DNA of 64,000 nucleotides from Shewanella polaris (GTDB lineage Bacteria > Pseudomonadota > Gammaproteobacteria > Enterobacterales > Shewanellaceae), in assembly GCF_006385555.1 (NCBI RefSeq), contig NZ_CP041036.1:3658001-3722000 (forward strand). Direction: 5' to 3'. Both the position numbers and the translations under genes were made by a program. The notes below the pieces were generated by a model. It was given only the letters and a program-made list of their open reading frames with translations, searched no databases and was not told the origin of the DNA. This document shows, one piece after another, positions 54,006-63,853 of the stretch. Position 1 is the first letter of the stretch. The number at the start of each line of letters is the position of its first letter.

Positions 54006-57000
54006 CTATTTTCTAGTTACTTTAACTCTTCTGCGGGCTAATAACCCAAGACCAATCAACAATTCAATTAGTCCTAAACTACCGCCACTGCTACTTGTTG
54101 AAACTGGCGTTGGTTCTACAGTTGCAACAGGAACACCAACAGTAACAGGATCGATGATTGCGCCATCCTCTGCACCATCTTCATCAAGGTATCCGCCATC
54201 AGTGATACTGACTTGCACTAAATTATCGCCGATTAGCTCCCAATCAGCAGACTCAACCTCAACCGTACTGCCGTCAGCGTTTACTTTAAGTAAAACAGCA
54301 TCTTCTGGTACAGTGCCGCCAAAATTAATAGTCACGGATATAGTGCTACCAACCTCTAAGCCAGTTACGTTATAGCTAAATTGCTGCATGGGATAAGTAT
54401 ACTCAGTACCCGTTGCTGTTGTTGTTGAAACAACAATACCTGACACACTTCCTTGATCGACTGTAATAGGTCGAGTTAAATTATAAATTTCGGTGCCATC
54501 TTCAAGTACAGTGATTGGCGCTCCTGCGTCGTCGAGATCTGCTTCTGCACGATAGCGAACCACAGTATCTTCATAGCCACCAGCATCAGTTGACGTTTCC
54601 ATCCATACTGCATACAAATTGTCACCGTTAGGCTTCATTATGAGTTGTGATTCAAAATCTGGCTCGCCCTCAGGATCTAAAGGAACACCAACATTAGCAG
54701 ATAACAATTTTAGTGGCTCATAGGTTCTACCACCATCTCTAGTTTTAGTCACAAAAACATCAAGTTCTGCACCAGCTTCGATATGAGCATAGGTATTTTT
54801 GACAGAACCCCACGCTAATATAAAGGCGTTAGGATCTTGACAATTTGCACCTTCAGGCGCATTAACAGGATCACAGGCAGAAGTGCTGTTTGGTGCACCC
54901 ACAATGCGAGGCTCTTTAATATCAACCTCAGCTTCAGGTAGATAATTAGTCATATTTTGGGTACCAGTCCAAGTATGTCCACCGTCATAACTACGACGAG
55001 TAAAGAAGTTATAGTTATTTTCGGTAGTGTACTTCGCCAATGCCCAGTCTGATGTGTAACTGTAACCAAACAAGATGGTATCACCGTTGATGGCACCACG
55101 ATGTGCACGTGCATCTTCGAGATTATTATTCTCTGTTGTGATAGTTAAGGCTGCAATAGTCTTGGTTGTATCATCACTAGTGACCTCACCGAGAGAATTA
55201 GTACTTAGGTTCATTGCTCCTGAATTGCTAATACGATCAGATAGTGTGATTGGAGGTACGTGGTCTCGATCATCATCAGTCAAATAATAATTACAACCAC
55301 CCGCTTCCTCATAGGTTACATCTAATACTGCATCCCCTTCTGCAACAACGACGGTATTACCCAAACCATTTACATAACCACCGACTCCGTCGGGATACAC
55401 CACTGAACCTGTAGATGTCAGTACATAACGGGTAAACGTAGTAAAATTGGTATCGACAGCGGGTATTAAATCAACTGGAGTCAAGCCTGTATTCACCGCT
55501 TCTGTACCGACCTTACCAATACGCCCTACGATGTCAGAAGGGCCACCTTGGTCATACGCTCCCTCTTTCCAGAAAAACATGAACTTGGTACCGCTTTGAT
55601 TAATACTCTCATCCATACCAGCGGCCTGATTACCGAAGAAACGTACCCGTCGAGCATTTTCTGCTGGATTACTAATCACACAACCAATACGAGATGGGTC
55701 TTCCCAATCTGGTGACTGGTAAACGTCGCTAACAACGCCCTCTGTATCTGGATATTCGCTTTGTGGATCAGAACTGGTATTAGGAGTGTCACTAGCAGTG
55801 AAATTGCCCTTAGCACCTGGCTGGTTCTGGTTTTTAGAATTACCTGTTGAACTGCCACCTTTTTGCAAACCGGAACTAAATGCAACATTAATATAACTTG
55901 CTGGTGGATTGTCGAAAGTAAAACGGTGATAACGCACCACCTTACCAAAATCGACACCTTCACCACCGCCTTTAGTTTCTTCATAGGCAATAACAGTGAC
56001 AGGTTTATCCCCAGACACTTGTACCATACCTAAGTTTGCGCGTGATGCGCCTTCTTTACCTGTTTCGACCAATAATGGTTGAGTATCTAAACATTCAGGT
56101 GTGGCCGCACAAATCGGATCAAGATAACCCGTTAATTCTGTAACAACATCATCACCTTCACGTTTTTTGAACTTTTTGAAGTTATTGGTAACACGAGAAA
56201 CATTGGCAGCAAACGAAATATCTGCAAGTGCGGGAGCCTTCATATCTTCAATATAGGTATACCAAATATCTGTACCTTTATTGACATTAGCACCACTGGC
56301 ACCATCTCCTGGGCCATCTGCTGTGCCGGTTTTTAAACCTTCTGGGTCTTCCTGCCAAACAACATTCCACGCGACTTTTGTACCATCACTATAACTGGTT
56401 GCACGCGGTGTATTTTGTTTGGCATCACGTTCACCAAAGCTTAATTGTTCACGCTTCCACGTACCTCCAGTGGGATTATTATCAGCATCTACAGCACTAG
56501 GGTTTTTAGTATAGGCAATGTAAGTACAACTAAAAGGCAGTTGCCTTCCTTCACGATCAAGATAGGTAGCAGCGCCTTGATGGTAATTATAATCAGGGAT
56601 ATCATCATCAAGGTTAGTCACATCGACATCTACTGCAGGACAATATTTATCATCCCATGTAACAGCAACATAACCACCAGCAGCAAAAATGTTTGGTTTC
56701 CCTGAATCGCCATAAAAATCACCGAGAGAAACATCTCCATTAACATCCGTTTCCCAGTAGCTTTGTTTCGATGTTCTACGTGCCGTATCAGAAATATTGA
56801 CTTGCTCACTCCAAGTCGCACCATCATCTTTTGATACCCGAATAAAAATATCCTGAGCAGGGCGCTCTTTTTGCGCCTTCAGGTCATAAACCGTCTTATT
56901 CTGACTATTACCATAAGCATATGCACTGACTAAATCACCATTAGGCAGTCTTTTTATTTTGCCTTTTGAAGCTAAGTCTTCAGTTAGCACTCCACCTTCA

Positions 57001-57104
57001 TCATGAGGCGATAAAGCTTGTGCGTCACTGGCTAAAGCAATTGAAAATGCAGTTGTAGATAAATAAGCGGCGGCCATACAGTAGAGTAGCTTTTTAAATT
57101 TCAT
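54006..57104 (-). CDS. Secreted Asp-box (BNR) protein with GlyGly-CTERM-type anchor
   Basis: 1032 residues. Signal peptide (1-25, ALAS). Asp-box motifs are seen at SKDDGATW (about 90), SYDGGHTW (about 688) and TRDGGRTY (about 766), suggesting a sialidase-type beta propeller, interrupted by a Gly/Asn/Ser-rich linker (about 420-455). No catalytic Arg triad was traced, so enzyme activity is unproved. A beta domain (about 860-985) is followed by Thr/Ser/Pro residues, GGSLG, a hydrophobic helix and RRR, the GlyGly-CTERM pattern cut by rhombosortase and linked to type II secretion. It resembles NCBI choice-of-anchor proteins. Transcription probably uses the sigma-54 promoter at 57197-57212. Confidence 0.8.
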   Translation of the reverse strand: MKFKKLLYCMAAAYLSTTAFSIALASDAQALSPHDEGGVLTEDLASKGKIKRLPNGDLVSAYAYGNSQNKTVYDLKAQKERPAQDIFIRVSKDDGATWSEQVNISDTARRTSKQSYWETDVNGDVSLGDFYGDSGKPNIFAAGGYVAVTWDDKYCPAVDVDVTNLDDDIPDYNYHQGAATYLDREGRQLPFSCTYIAYTKNPSAVDADNNPTGGTWKREQLSFGERDAKQNTPRATSYSDGTKVAWNVVWQEDPEGLKTGTADGPGDGASGANVNKGTDIWYTYIEDMKAPALADISFAANVSRVTNNFKKFKKREGDDVVTELTGYLDPICAATPECLDTQPLLVETGKEGASRANLGMVQVSGDKPVTVIAYEETKGGGEGVDFGKVVRYHRFTFDNPPASYINVAFSSGLQKGGSSTGNSKNQNQPGAKGNFTASDTPNTSSDPQSEYPDTEGVVSDVYQSPDWEDPSRIGCVISNPAENARRVRFFGNQAAGMDESINQSGTKFMFFWKEGAYDQGGPSDIVGRIGKVGTEAVNTGLTPVDLIPAVDTNFTTFTRYVLTSTGSVVYPDGVGGYVNGLGNTVVVAEGDAVLDVTYEEAGGCNYYLTDDDRDHVPPITLSDRISNSGAMNLSTNSLGEVTSDDTTKTIAALTITTENNNLEDARAHRGAINGDTILFGYSYTSDWALAKYTTENNYNFFTRRSYDGGHTWTGTQNMTNYLPEAEVDIKEPRIVGAPNSTSACDPVNAPEGANCQDPNAFILAWGSVKNTYAHIEAGAELDVFVTKTRDGGRTYEPLKLLSANVGVPLDPEGEPDFESQLIMKPNGDNLYAVWMETSTDAGGYEDTVVRYRAEADLDDAGAPITVLEDGTEIYNLTRPITVDQGSVSGIVVSTTTATGTEYTYPMQQFSYNVTGLEVGSTISVTINFGGTVPEDAVLLKVNADGSTVEVESADWELIGDNLVQVSITDGGYLDEDGAEDGAIIDPVTVGVPVATVEPTPVSTSSSGGSLGLIELLIGLGLLARRRVKVTRK

Positions 57105-57196
57105 AATAAAATTTCCTTATTGTCATTATTCAATGAAAAATCTTATTGCTAAATTCCTATCACCATCACTCCAAATAAATTGGATACTTTATATAC

Positions 57197-57212
57197 AGCA
57201 ATGACCGCGCCA
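57197..57212 (-). promoter_or_regulatory. Sigma-54 (-24/-12) promoter
   Basis: On the minus strand the sequence is TGGCGCG-GTCA-TTGCT, matching the consensus TGGCACG-N4-TTGCW at all but one fixed position. It would start transcription near 57186, about 80 nt before the GlyGly-type gene. Confidence 0.82.
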
Positions 57213-57225
57213 TAATTATGTATGC

Positions 57226-57277
57226 ACTGATAAATGTTGATTAATACTGATAAATGTTGATTAATACTGATAAATAT
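57226..57277. repeat. Tandem 20-bp repeats, candidate activator sites
   Basis: ACTGATAAATGTTGATTAAT occurs twice exactly (57226-57245, 57246-57265), and a third partial copy (57266-57277) changes to TGATAAATATCA, a palindrome. They lie just upstream of the sigma-54 promoter and between it and the activator gene. Confidence 0.85.
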
Positions 57278-57321
57278 CAACTTTATGTGTTTGATTGAAA
57301 TTAATTGTTTTAATTTTTGCT

Positions 57322-57351
57322 AACATAATTGTCATAAATGACAATTATGTT
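57322..57351. promoter_or_regulatory. Long palindrome before the activator gene
   Basis: AACATAATTGTCA (57322-57334) and its exact complement (57339-57351) flank TAAA. It lies 20 bp before the start codon and could be an operator or leader hairpin controlling the activator. Confidence 0.7.
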
Positions 57352-57370
57352 GACAAAAATGGAGTCAGTT

Positions 57371-58666
57371 ATGCAAATCAACCTTAACGATATCAATAAT
57401 GATTTTGCTACTATGCTAAATGCTTATGATTGCCCCGCCATTTTAGTCACACCCAAATATCAGATACTTGCAAGTAATCAACGCTATATTGAAAATTTTG
57501 GGGCAATAGATCAGGGACAACCAGCTTATTGTTACAAGGTGTCACATAATAATGAGGTCCCCTGTGACCAAGCTGGAGAGGCCTGTCCATTATATGCCGC
57601 AAGTATTTCTCGGAGAAAAGAACGTGTTTTACATATTCATCACTCTCCCCGAGGTAAAGAGCATGTAGACATCGAAATATTGCCTATTTTAGACGACAAA
57701 GGGGAGATCAAATTCTTTGTCGAATTGTTAAAGTCAGTCACCCTGGCAAAACCCAAAATTGGCAATAATGAAATGGTCGGTGCCAGTCCTGCTTTTAACC
57801 AATTAGTCGAAAATATTACCCGAGTGGCACCAACAGAAGCATCGGTATTATTAGTGGGAGACACAGGTACAGGTAAAGAAATAGCAGCTTCAGCTATTCA
57901 TCTCGCAAGTCATCGTAAAACTCAGCCAATGGTGATACTGGAATGTTCAGGCCTCACTGAAACCTTATTTGAAAGTGAATTATTTGGCCATATAAAAGGA
58001 GCTTTTACTGGCGCAACATACAATAAACACGGCCTAGTTGAAGTGGCCAATGGAGGTACATTGTTTTTAGATGAAATTGGTGATGTACCTTATGAACTAC
58101 AAATAAAGCTATTACGTTTAATTGAAACCGGCACTTATCGGTCAGTGGGCAGCAGAGAAACCAAGCGATCAGATTTCAGACTTATTTGCGCGACTCACCA
58201 AGATATTTTTTCAATGGTAGAGCGTGGGGAATTCAGAAGAGACTTATACTATCGTATTAATGTATTCCCTATTCATATCCCCTCTTTAAATAACCGTAAA
58301 GATGATATAGCACTTTTAACCACCGCGATTCTGCAGCGAATAGATGACAGTGGACGATACTCGGTAACTGATTCTGCAATAAGTTTATTAAAAAATCATG
58401 ATTTTAAAGGTAATATCCGAGAACTGCGCAATATACTCTCCCGTGCACTAGTGCTAGCAAACACACAAATTATTGATGAAAATGTGATTAAATCCTGTCT
58501 TGAAATTGATCGCAAAATAGAAAATAATTCAAAGTATATGATTGATTTGAAAAGCAATGAACAAAGATATTTACAACGTCTTTTAGAGTGTGTTAATGGC
58601 GATAAAGACAAAGCCGCAGCTTTGGCAGGCATTAGTACTCGCTCATTATATAGAAAGTTACAGTAG
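57371..58666 (+). CDS. Sigma-54-dependent activator with Cys-rich PAS-like sensor
   Basis: 431 residues. N-terminal PAS-like domain (about 10-125) with a motif [14 protein letters not shown] and then CPL, which might bind a metal or heme. AAA+ domain (about 140-375): Walker A GDTGTGKE (163-170), the sigma-54 contact GAFTGA (210-215), [11 protein letters not shown] as Walker B, and [14 protein letters not shown]-terminal Fis-type helix-turn-helix ([17 protein letters not shown]). No receiver domain, so no sensor kinase is needed. The ATG at 57371 has GGAG 8 bp upstream; 57338 is less likely because it sits inside the palindrome. It probably activates the divergent GlyGly-type gene. Confidence 0.92.
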   Translation: MQINLNDINNDFATMLNAYDCPAILVTPKYQILASNQRYIENFGAIDQGQPAYCYKVSHNNEVPCDQAGEACPLYAASISRRKERVLHIHHSPRGKEHVDIEILPILDDKGEIKFFVELLKSVTLAKPKIGNNEMVGASPAFNQLVENITRVAPTEASVLLVGDTGTGKEIAASAIHLASHRKTQPMVILECSGLTETLFESELFGHIKGAFTGATYNKHGLVEVANGGTLFLDEIGDVPYELQIKLLRLIETGTYRSVGSRETKRSDFRLICATHQDIFSMVERGEFRRDLYYRINVFPIHIPSLNNRKDDIALLTTAILQRIDDSGRYSVTDSAISLLKNHDFKGNIRELRNILSRALVLANTQIIDENVIKSCLEIDRKIENNSKYMIDLKSNEQRYLQRLLECVNGDKDKAAALAGISTRSLYRKLQ

Positions 58667-59002
58667 GCACTGAGCTGATTGAGAACTTTATTCGAGCAAT
58701 TCCAGAGAGATTTTGACCAGCTCAATTGCTTATGATCTCATTTCATTATAGTTTACTAAAACTGACAAAATGACAGCTAAATTCATGGCTAGCATTACAC
58801 CACTCGCCAAGCCAGTTTAACCATGCAAGTTGAAGAAACCGTTTATTATTGTCAACAGATTTTAAGCGAAATCGCTGCTATGAAAAACCGTGCTTACAGA
58901 CATAATAGTGGCTAGCCAACATCGTTCGTATTGCTCCGTCCATACAGAGTAAAGCTTAGTTTTTTGAGTTTAATATCAACAAGCAAGTTTGAAGATTTAC
59001 GC
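58667..59002. other. Intergenic, one short unassigned frame
   Basis: 336 bp. A 30-codon ATG frame (58823-58915) begins MQVEETVYYCQQIL and could be read back to a stop at about 58785, but no family is evident. It may be decayed coding sequence. No hairpin terminator is evident for the activator gene. Confidence 0.35.
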
Positions 59003-59806
59003 TTAGGTTTTGGCAATCTGTTGTAACAATTCTAATAGTTCTTTAGGTTGGTCAAGACTCGCATCATGACCACAGTTGTCGATTTTATGTAGTTGAGTTT
59101 GATAAAAAACTGCTAAATTATCACTGCATTTGGGGTGAGCGAGTTGATCTTGATTTGCCACTATGACACTCACCGCAATTCTCGGCAATATCGGGCAATT
59201 AAAACCCGCACAAGCATAAAGTTGACGTAAACCACTACTGAACGAGGTATGTTGTTGCTGCCTCATCACACTCCACGCTTGTAATACTTCAATATTGTTG
59301 CATTGATTACGGCTGGTATACTTTAATACAATAGATTCAATAATATGCACATGTGATTTGTGCGGATTATTACCGCGTAAATCTGACATTAGATCACCCA
59401 TTGCCCCCCATAGCGCTTTTACACTACACACTAATAAGGGCGCAAGCTGAAAACGTCGATACCAAGTTGAAATATTTGCTGCGCTGCTATTAATGACCAC
59501 CACTTGCTTAACACTTTGCGGTCGATGAGCAGCCATTTGCAGCGCCAACATTCCACCCATTGACAACCCCACCAGCATTAGCGGTGAATTTAACTCTGGA
59601 GACTCAAGCATTGCTGCATCTATTTGTTGCCACACGGAATCACAATACTGGTCTATCGACAACGGACTTGCCTGCTGCGCTAAACGCCCATTACCGGGTA
59701 AATCGACACAAATAAGATTAATACCCTGCTGCTGTATAAGCCGATCAAAACCATACCAATGACGGCTATCACGCATTAATCCTCGCAGTAACACCCAAGT
59801 GGTCAT
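59003..59806 (-). CDS. Alpha/beta hydrolase
   Basis: 267 residues with no signal peptide. The nucleophile elbow is GLSMGG (Ser at about 82-84), the oxyanion region is LLRGLMRDSRHW near the N-terminus, and the acid and base are likely in IVANQDQLAHP and IDNCGHDASLDQP. The substrate is unknown (esterase, lactonase or thioesterase are possible). It begins 3 bp after the peptidase stop codon with GAGG inside that gene, so the two are translationally linked. Confidence 0.85.
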   Translation of the reverse strand: MTTWVLLRGLMRDSRHWYGFDRLIQQQGINLICVDLPGNGRLAQQASPLSIDQYCDSVWQQIDAAMLESPELNSPLMLVGLSMGGMLALQMAAHRPQSVKQVVVINSSAANISTWYRRFQLAPLLVCSVKALWGAMGDLMSDLRGNNPHKSHVHIIESIVLKYTSRNQCNNIEVLQAWSVMRQQQHTSFSSGLRQLYACAGFNCPILPRIAVSVIVANQDQLAHPKCSDNLAVFYQTQLHKIDNCGHDASLDQPKELLELLQQIAKT

Positions 59807-59809
59807 TTT

Positions 59810-60829
59810 TTATCCTCGTGGTGTCCAAAATCGATTGGCTTGTTGGGTCAATTGGGTCAGCTGAGTCGGTTTAACCTGTTCAATAATTTGCGCATACGCT
59901 GCATCAATCAAGAACTGCATTAACACCACGTGACGACGTAAAATCCGCTGATGGCGATGGTTTTTTTGCGGATTAAAATACCCAGGGAAATTAAATAACT
60001 GACGTGGATTTTTACGCACCCAAGCCCACGAACCCATTTCTAACGTTAACGGAATAAATGGTTTATGGCTAATATCACTCGCCACCAAATAATCCCAAAT
60101 ATCACCATGGGTACGATAAAAATGACTTTGTGGCGCTAACCGATAATGGCCATGATGAGGATAACCTTTTTCGAACAGTTGCATTAAATGGTAAATATAG
60201 CCTATACCCGCAAATGGTTGCCGAGTATGCGCATGAGGAAACCATAGATGGTCTCGTAAACCAAAACCAGAATGAGCATCTAACGCAATCACACTGGTAC
60301 TTTGGTGTTGTAGTTGTTGCACATACTTCACTAAGGCTTGGGTTTCGAGCTCCATACCATTTTGACCACGATACCAAGGTAAGCGTGATGATAGTCGCTG
60401 CCCACCCACCAGAAAAGTGACCTCTTCATCTGAATCAATGGGGGCATTACGCATTAAATCAACGTTATTAGCATTACCACGACTACCTCGTAAAAAGCCC
60501 GCCGGATTGGCCACCGGCACAAAGGCTAAACGAACATATTTAAGTAATTGCTGTAAATGAGTATCCCAAGGAAGTCGATTAACTAAGCTGTCTAAAAAAG
60601 CTAACACCACTTGTGCACCAATGCGCTCAACCCCGTGAACACCACCGACAAACAATACTGTAGGGCAAGGTTGTTGCTGCTGCCCTAGTTCAATGGCGGT
60701 TACCGATAGTTTTTCACCTCGATAATACAAATCCGCCAACGACTGATGCCTAAATTGGTGTTGATGCTGGGCAATTAAGCGCTTTAACTTATCTATCTCG
60801 AACGAATGCTCAAATGAAAACTTAGCCAT
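59810..60829 (-). CDS. M14-type zinc carboxypeptidase family protein
   Basis: 339 residues, soluble. Zinc ligands fit GGVHGVERIG (HxxE) and ALDAHSGFG (His), and PLTLEMGSWAWVRKNP probably carries the catalytic Glu. FVPVANPAGFLRGSRGNANNVDLMRN has the substrate-binding Asn-x-Arg-like region. No signal peptide, so cytoplasmic. The DUF2817/M14 group includes enzymes that cleave cell-wall peptides, but the substrate here is unknown. It leads a two-gene operon with the hydrolase. Confidence 0.83.
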   Translation of the reverse strand: MAKFSFEHSFEIDKLKRLIAQHQHQFRHQSLADLYYRGEKLSVTAIELGQQQQPCPTVLFVGGVHGVERIGAQVVLAFLDSLVNRLPWDTHLQQLLKYVRLAFVPVANPAGFLRGSRGNANNVDLMRNAPIDSDEEVTFLVGGQRLSSRLPWYRGQNGMELETQALVKYVQQLQHQSTSVIALDAHSGFGLRDHLWFPHAHTRQPFAGIGYIYHLMQLFEKGYPHHGHYRLAPQSHFYRTHGDIWDYLVASDISHKPFIPLTLEMGSWAWVRKNPRQLFNFPGYFNPQKNHRHQRILRRHVVLMQFLIDAAYAQIIEQVKPTQLTQLTQQANRFWTPRG

Positions 60830-61073
60830 TAGCCACTTTTTACGGTCACAAAAATGATCTTAATAACCTAACCCTAAAATAAGACAAGTTAATGACAATA
60901 AATTGAAAGTGCTAAATAACACATTACTTAACAATGTTTACATAAATCAAACAAATCAATATAGATCATATATTTAGAAATCAGTTATTGGCTTTGGTGA
61001 TGCCTCTCACATTAGCCCTAAAGTAGAACTTTTATCATTGTTGGCAGGAAATAAAACAATATAGGTATCCTCT

Positions 61074-62288
61074 ATGAGTACAATTGAATCAATCACCTTA
61101 ATGCTAGCCTTAGTATATAGCACCAGCCTACTATACTGGGGGGGCAAAAAATGGGGCGCATTGGTTAGCGGGGCATTATTGCTCGGCGCGACTATTGCTA
61201 GCTTTTTCTGGCCACTATTACTCATATTGCTTGGCGCAGTATTAGTTGTTACTGCACTCGGTCAATACCAACCCGCTTTTGCTAATGCAGAAGGTAGACC
61301 CAATAGAATACGCGAGATTTGCCAACATTTTTTTGCTCTTTCCATGTTGTTGGTTGGCGTGCAATATGCCATTAATGCAGGAATGCTGTATGCCGGAGAA
61401 ACCCCTTGGTTAATGCGACCTGATATTGGTGATGCTTTTTTACCCATTGCTGGCGGTATTGAACTTAAAGCTATTTTAACTTTAGGCTTATGGGATCAAA
61501 ATCATCCTGCTGCCGTGGTTATGCTGTGTGTTGTGCTATTAACAGGACTAATTTGCAAACGAGCTTTTTGTGGCTGGGCTTGTCCATTAGGCTTAGCTGG
61601 CGAATATTTATTTAAACTCAGAAAACGTTTTATTCCTGCCGAACTTTTGCCACCAGCTTGGATTGACTGGCCTCTCAGAATGGTTAAATACTTATTATTA
61701 GCTGCACTGGTTTATTTGGTCGTTTCAATGCCAACGGCAAGTCTTCCCAATTACTTGACAGGCAACTACCACAAGGTAGCTGACTTAAAAATGGCAGTAT
61801 TTTTTATGATGCCATCATTGATTGCTTTGATTGGCTTTAGCATTATTTTTGCGTTAGCAGCATGGCGCCGCCAAGGTTTTTGTCGTTACATTTGCCCTTA
61901 TGGTGCAATGTTAGGCATAGTGAGCTTTTTTAGTCCTTTTAAAATTCGCCGTGATACACACCATTGTTTAATTGAAACTAAGGGGATGAGTTGCGATAAA
62001 TGTACTCGAGCTTGCCCAGCAAATATATCGGTTCATACTCAAAAAAATATCCACTCAGACGAGTGCCAAGCGTGTATGCGTTGTGTGTCAGCTTGTCCTA
62101 AAAAAGAGGCGCTACAATTTAGTACTCGTAATGGCATTAAACTTTCTGCCAGAGGCTTAATGATTTTATTGTTTACTCTTATGTTTATGGTGCCGTTATT
62201 TGCCTATGTAAGCGGTTACTGGCACAGCCAAACACCTCAAGATATAAAGATGGAACTAATACAAAAATTAGATCGCGTAGGTCACTAG
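61074..62288 (+). CDS. NapH-like membrane polyferredoxin
   Basis: 404 residues with about six membrane helices. Two membrane-proximal Cys motifs, FCGWACPLGL (about 166) and CRYICPYGA (about 272), are typical of NapH/NosR/CcoG. Two 4Fe-4S motifs, CDKCTRACPANI and CQACMRCVSACPKK, lie on the cytoplasmic side. It should pass electrons from quinol or a ferredoxin to a periplasmic or membrane acceptor. No napABC or nos genes are adjacent, so the partner is unknown. The stop codon lies inside the MITE-like end repeat. Confidence 0.85.
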   Translation: MSTIESITLMLALVYSTSLLYWGGKKWGALVSGALLLGATIASFFWPLLLILLGAVLVVTALGQYQPAFANAEGRPNRIREICQHFFALSMLLVGVQYAINAGMLYAGETPWLMRPDIGDAFLPIAGGIELKAILTLGLWDQNHPAAVVMLCVVLLTGLICKRAFCGWACPLGLAGEYLFKLRKRFIPAELLPPAWIDWPLRMVKYLLLAALVYLVVSMPTASLPNYLTGNYHKVADLKMAVFFMMPSLIALIGFSIIFALAAWRRQGFCRYICPYGAMLGIVSFFSPFKIRRDTHHCLIETKGMSCDKCTRACPANISVHTQKNIHSDECQACMRCVSACPKKEALQFSTRNGIKLSARGLMILLFTLMFMVPLFAYVSGYWHSQTPQDIKMELIQKLDRVGH

Positions 62289-62303
62289 GGCCTGTTAATC
62301 TTT
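62286..62303. repeat. Solo end of the MITE-like element
   Basis: TAGGGCCTGTTAATCTTT matches 17 of 18 bases of the left end at 43441-43458 (including the preceding TA). Its TAG is the stop codon of the polyferredoxin gene. No opposite end is found. Confidence 0.6.
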
Positions 62304-62320
62304 ATCTTTATATGAACAAT

Positions 62321-62349
62321 AAAAAGGGCTGCACAATGCAGCCCTTTTT
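62321..62349. terminator. Bidirectional terminator between polyferredoxin and cstA-type genes
   Basis: AAAAAGGGCTGCA (62321-62333) and its complement (62337-62349) around a 3-nt loop, followed by C and T. Confidence 0.9.
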
Positions 62350-62368
62350 CTATTAACACTGTAACGAA

Positions 62369-63853
62369 TTAAAGAACGGGTGCGACTTTACGTTTATTGT
62401 GCGCAATAATCAGCGCAATAAGACATATAATACCTACCGCAATACCCACTGGCTGACTCAACTCTTGTGGTAAACCAAAACCAATACCTGCGGTCATGAT
62501 GTATGACACTGTCACACAAGTACCAATAGTGGCGGGTATACTCACAATCCAATGGAAAGTACCACGATCAAATAAATACTTGGTCGCGAGCCACAATACG
62601 CTGGTAGATAGCAACATATTTGAGAATGCAAAATAACGCCAGATTAGAGTGAAATCAATCTTAGTCATAAAATAAGCAATAATCAGAATAGGAATGGCAA
62701 CGAATAAACGGTTTCGAATGCTTTGAGGGATCTTAAACGCATCAATAATGGTTAAACGTAATGCTCTAAATGCTGTATCACCAGAAGTTATCGGGAAAAC
62801 CGCAACAGCGATAATAGCCATAATACCACCAGCAGCACCTAAGTAAGTGGTAGCTACTTGGTTAACCACCATACCAGGACCGCCTATATCGAGAATACTT
62901 TTAAGTTCGATATAACCACCTGGGAAAGCCGCGATACCCGCAGTAGCCCAGACACATGCAACAATACCTTCGGCAACCATTGCACCGTAGTACACTGGAC
63001 GAACGTATTTTTCGTTAGTTAAACAACGCGCCATAATAGGTGCTTGAGTTGAATGAAATCCGCTTATCGCACCACAAGTAATAGTAATAAACAACAATGG
63101 CCATACTGGTAAACCACTTGGATTAGGTTCCAATAAATCATTGTTATAGTGACTGTGATCGAAGTAAGCAAAGATACCGTCTACTGTCGGTAATTGCGGA
63201 GCATGGATAAGTAACGCAACAGCAATTGATGTTGTCATTACAATCATTAATAAACCAAATAATGGATACAATTTGGTAATGATCTTATCAATCGGTAACA
63301 AAGTCGCGAGGAAGTAATAACCTAAAATGACTAATACCCAAAAAGTATTGTTACTTAAAAAAGTGTCTTTAAAATAATCTAAGTTACTTAGCAGCCCTGC
63401 TGGGCTCATAATAAATACAACACCAACGAAGAAAAGTAACATGGCAGTAAACACCAACATGGCACCTTTAAAGTAGATGTTGAAATACTTTCCAGCAATT
63501 TCGGGTAAGCTTTTGCCGTCTTCCTTGATACTCATTACACCAGAGAAGTAATCGTGAACCGCGCCACCAAGTACATTACCAAGAACAATCCAAACCAACG
63601 CAATAGGACCATAAAGCGCACCTAAAATTGGCCCAAATATCGGTCCTACACCCGCAATATTAAGAAATTGAATTAAGAATGCTTTAACCGGATGAACTGG
63701 TACATAGTCAACGCCATCATTAAATCGTGTTTGTGGGGTTTTTATATTAGGGTCGATACCCGCTTGTCGCTCAACGAACGGGCTGTAAAACTTGAACCCG
63801 AGCACTAGCACCCCGATGCAAATGAAGAAAATCAGCATATTATTATCATCCAT
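62369..63853 (-). CDS. CstA-family transporter
   Basis: 494 residues with about 13 membrane helices. The family region HPVKAFLIQFLNIAGVGPIFGPILGALYG (in two parts) and GNVLGGAVHDYFSGVMSI, then GFHSTQAPIMARCL, are characteristic of CstA, used for pyruvate or peptide uptake in starved cells. E. coli CstA is longer (about 700 residues); this shorter form lacks its extra C-terminal part. Start is the ATG at 63853 or, less likely, the ATG at 63838. No regulator is adjacent. Gene symbol withheld because the short type may have other substrates. Confidence 0.85.
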   Translation of the reverse strand: MDDNNMLIFFICIGVLVLGFKFYSPFVERQAGIDPNIKTPQTRFNDGVDYVPVHPVKAFLIQFLNIAGVGPIFGPILGALYGPIALVWIVLGNVLGGAVHDYFSGVMSIKEDGKSLPEIAGKYFNIYFKGAMLVFTAMLLFFVGVVFIMSPAGLLSNLDYFKDTFLSNNTFWVLVILGYYFLATLLPIDKIITKLYPLFGLLMIVMTTSIAVALLIHAPQLPTVDGIFAYFDHSHYNNDLLEPNPSGLPVWPLLFITITCGAISGFHSTQAPIMARCLTNEKYVRPVYYGAMVAEGIVACVWATAGIAAFPGGYIELKSILDIGGPGMVVNQVATTYLGAAGGIMAIIAVAVFPITSGDTAFRALRLTIIDAFKIPQSIRNRLFVAIPILIIAYFMTKIDFTLIWRYFAFSNMLLSTSVLWLATKYLFDRGTFHWIVSIPATIGTCVTVSYIMTAGIGFGLPQELSQPVGIAVGIICLIALIIAHNKRKVAPVL

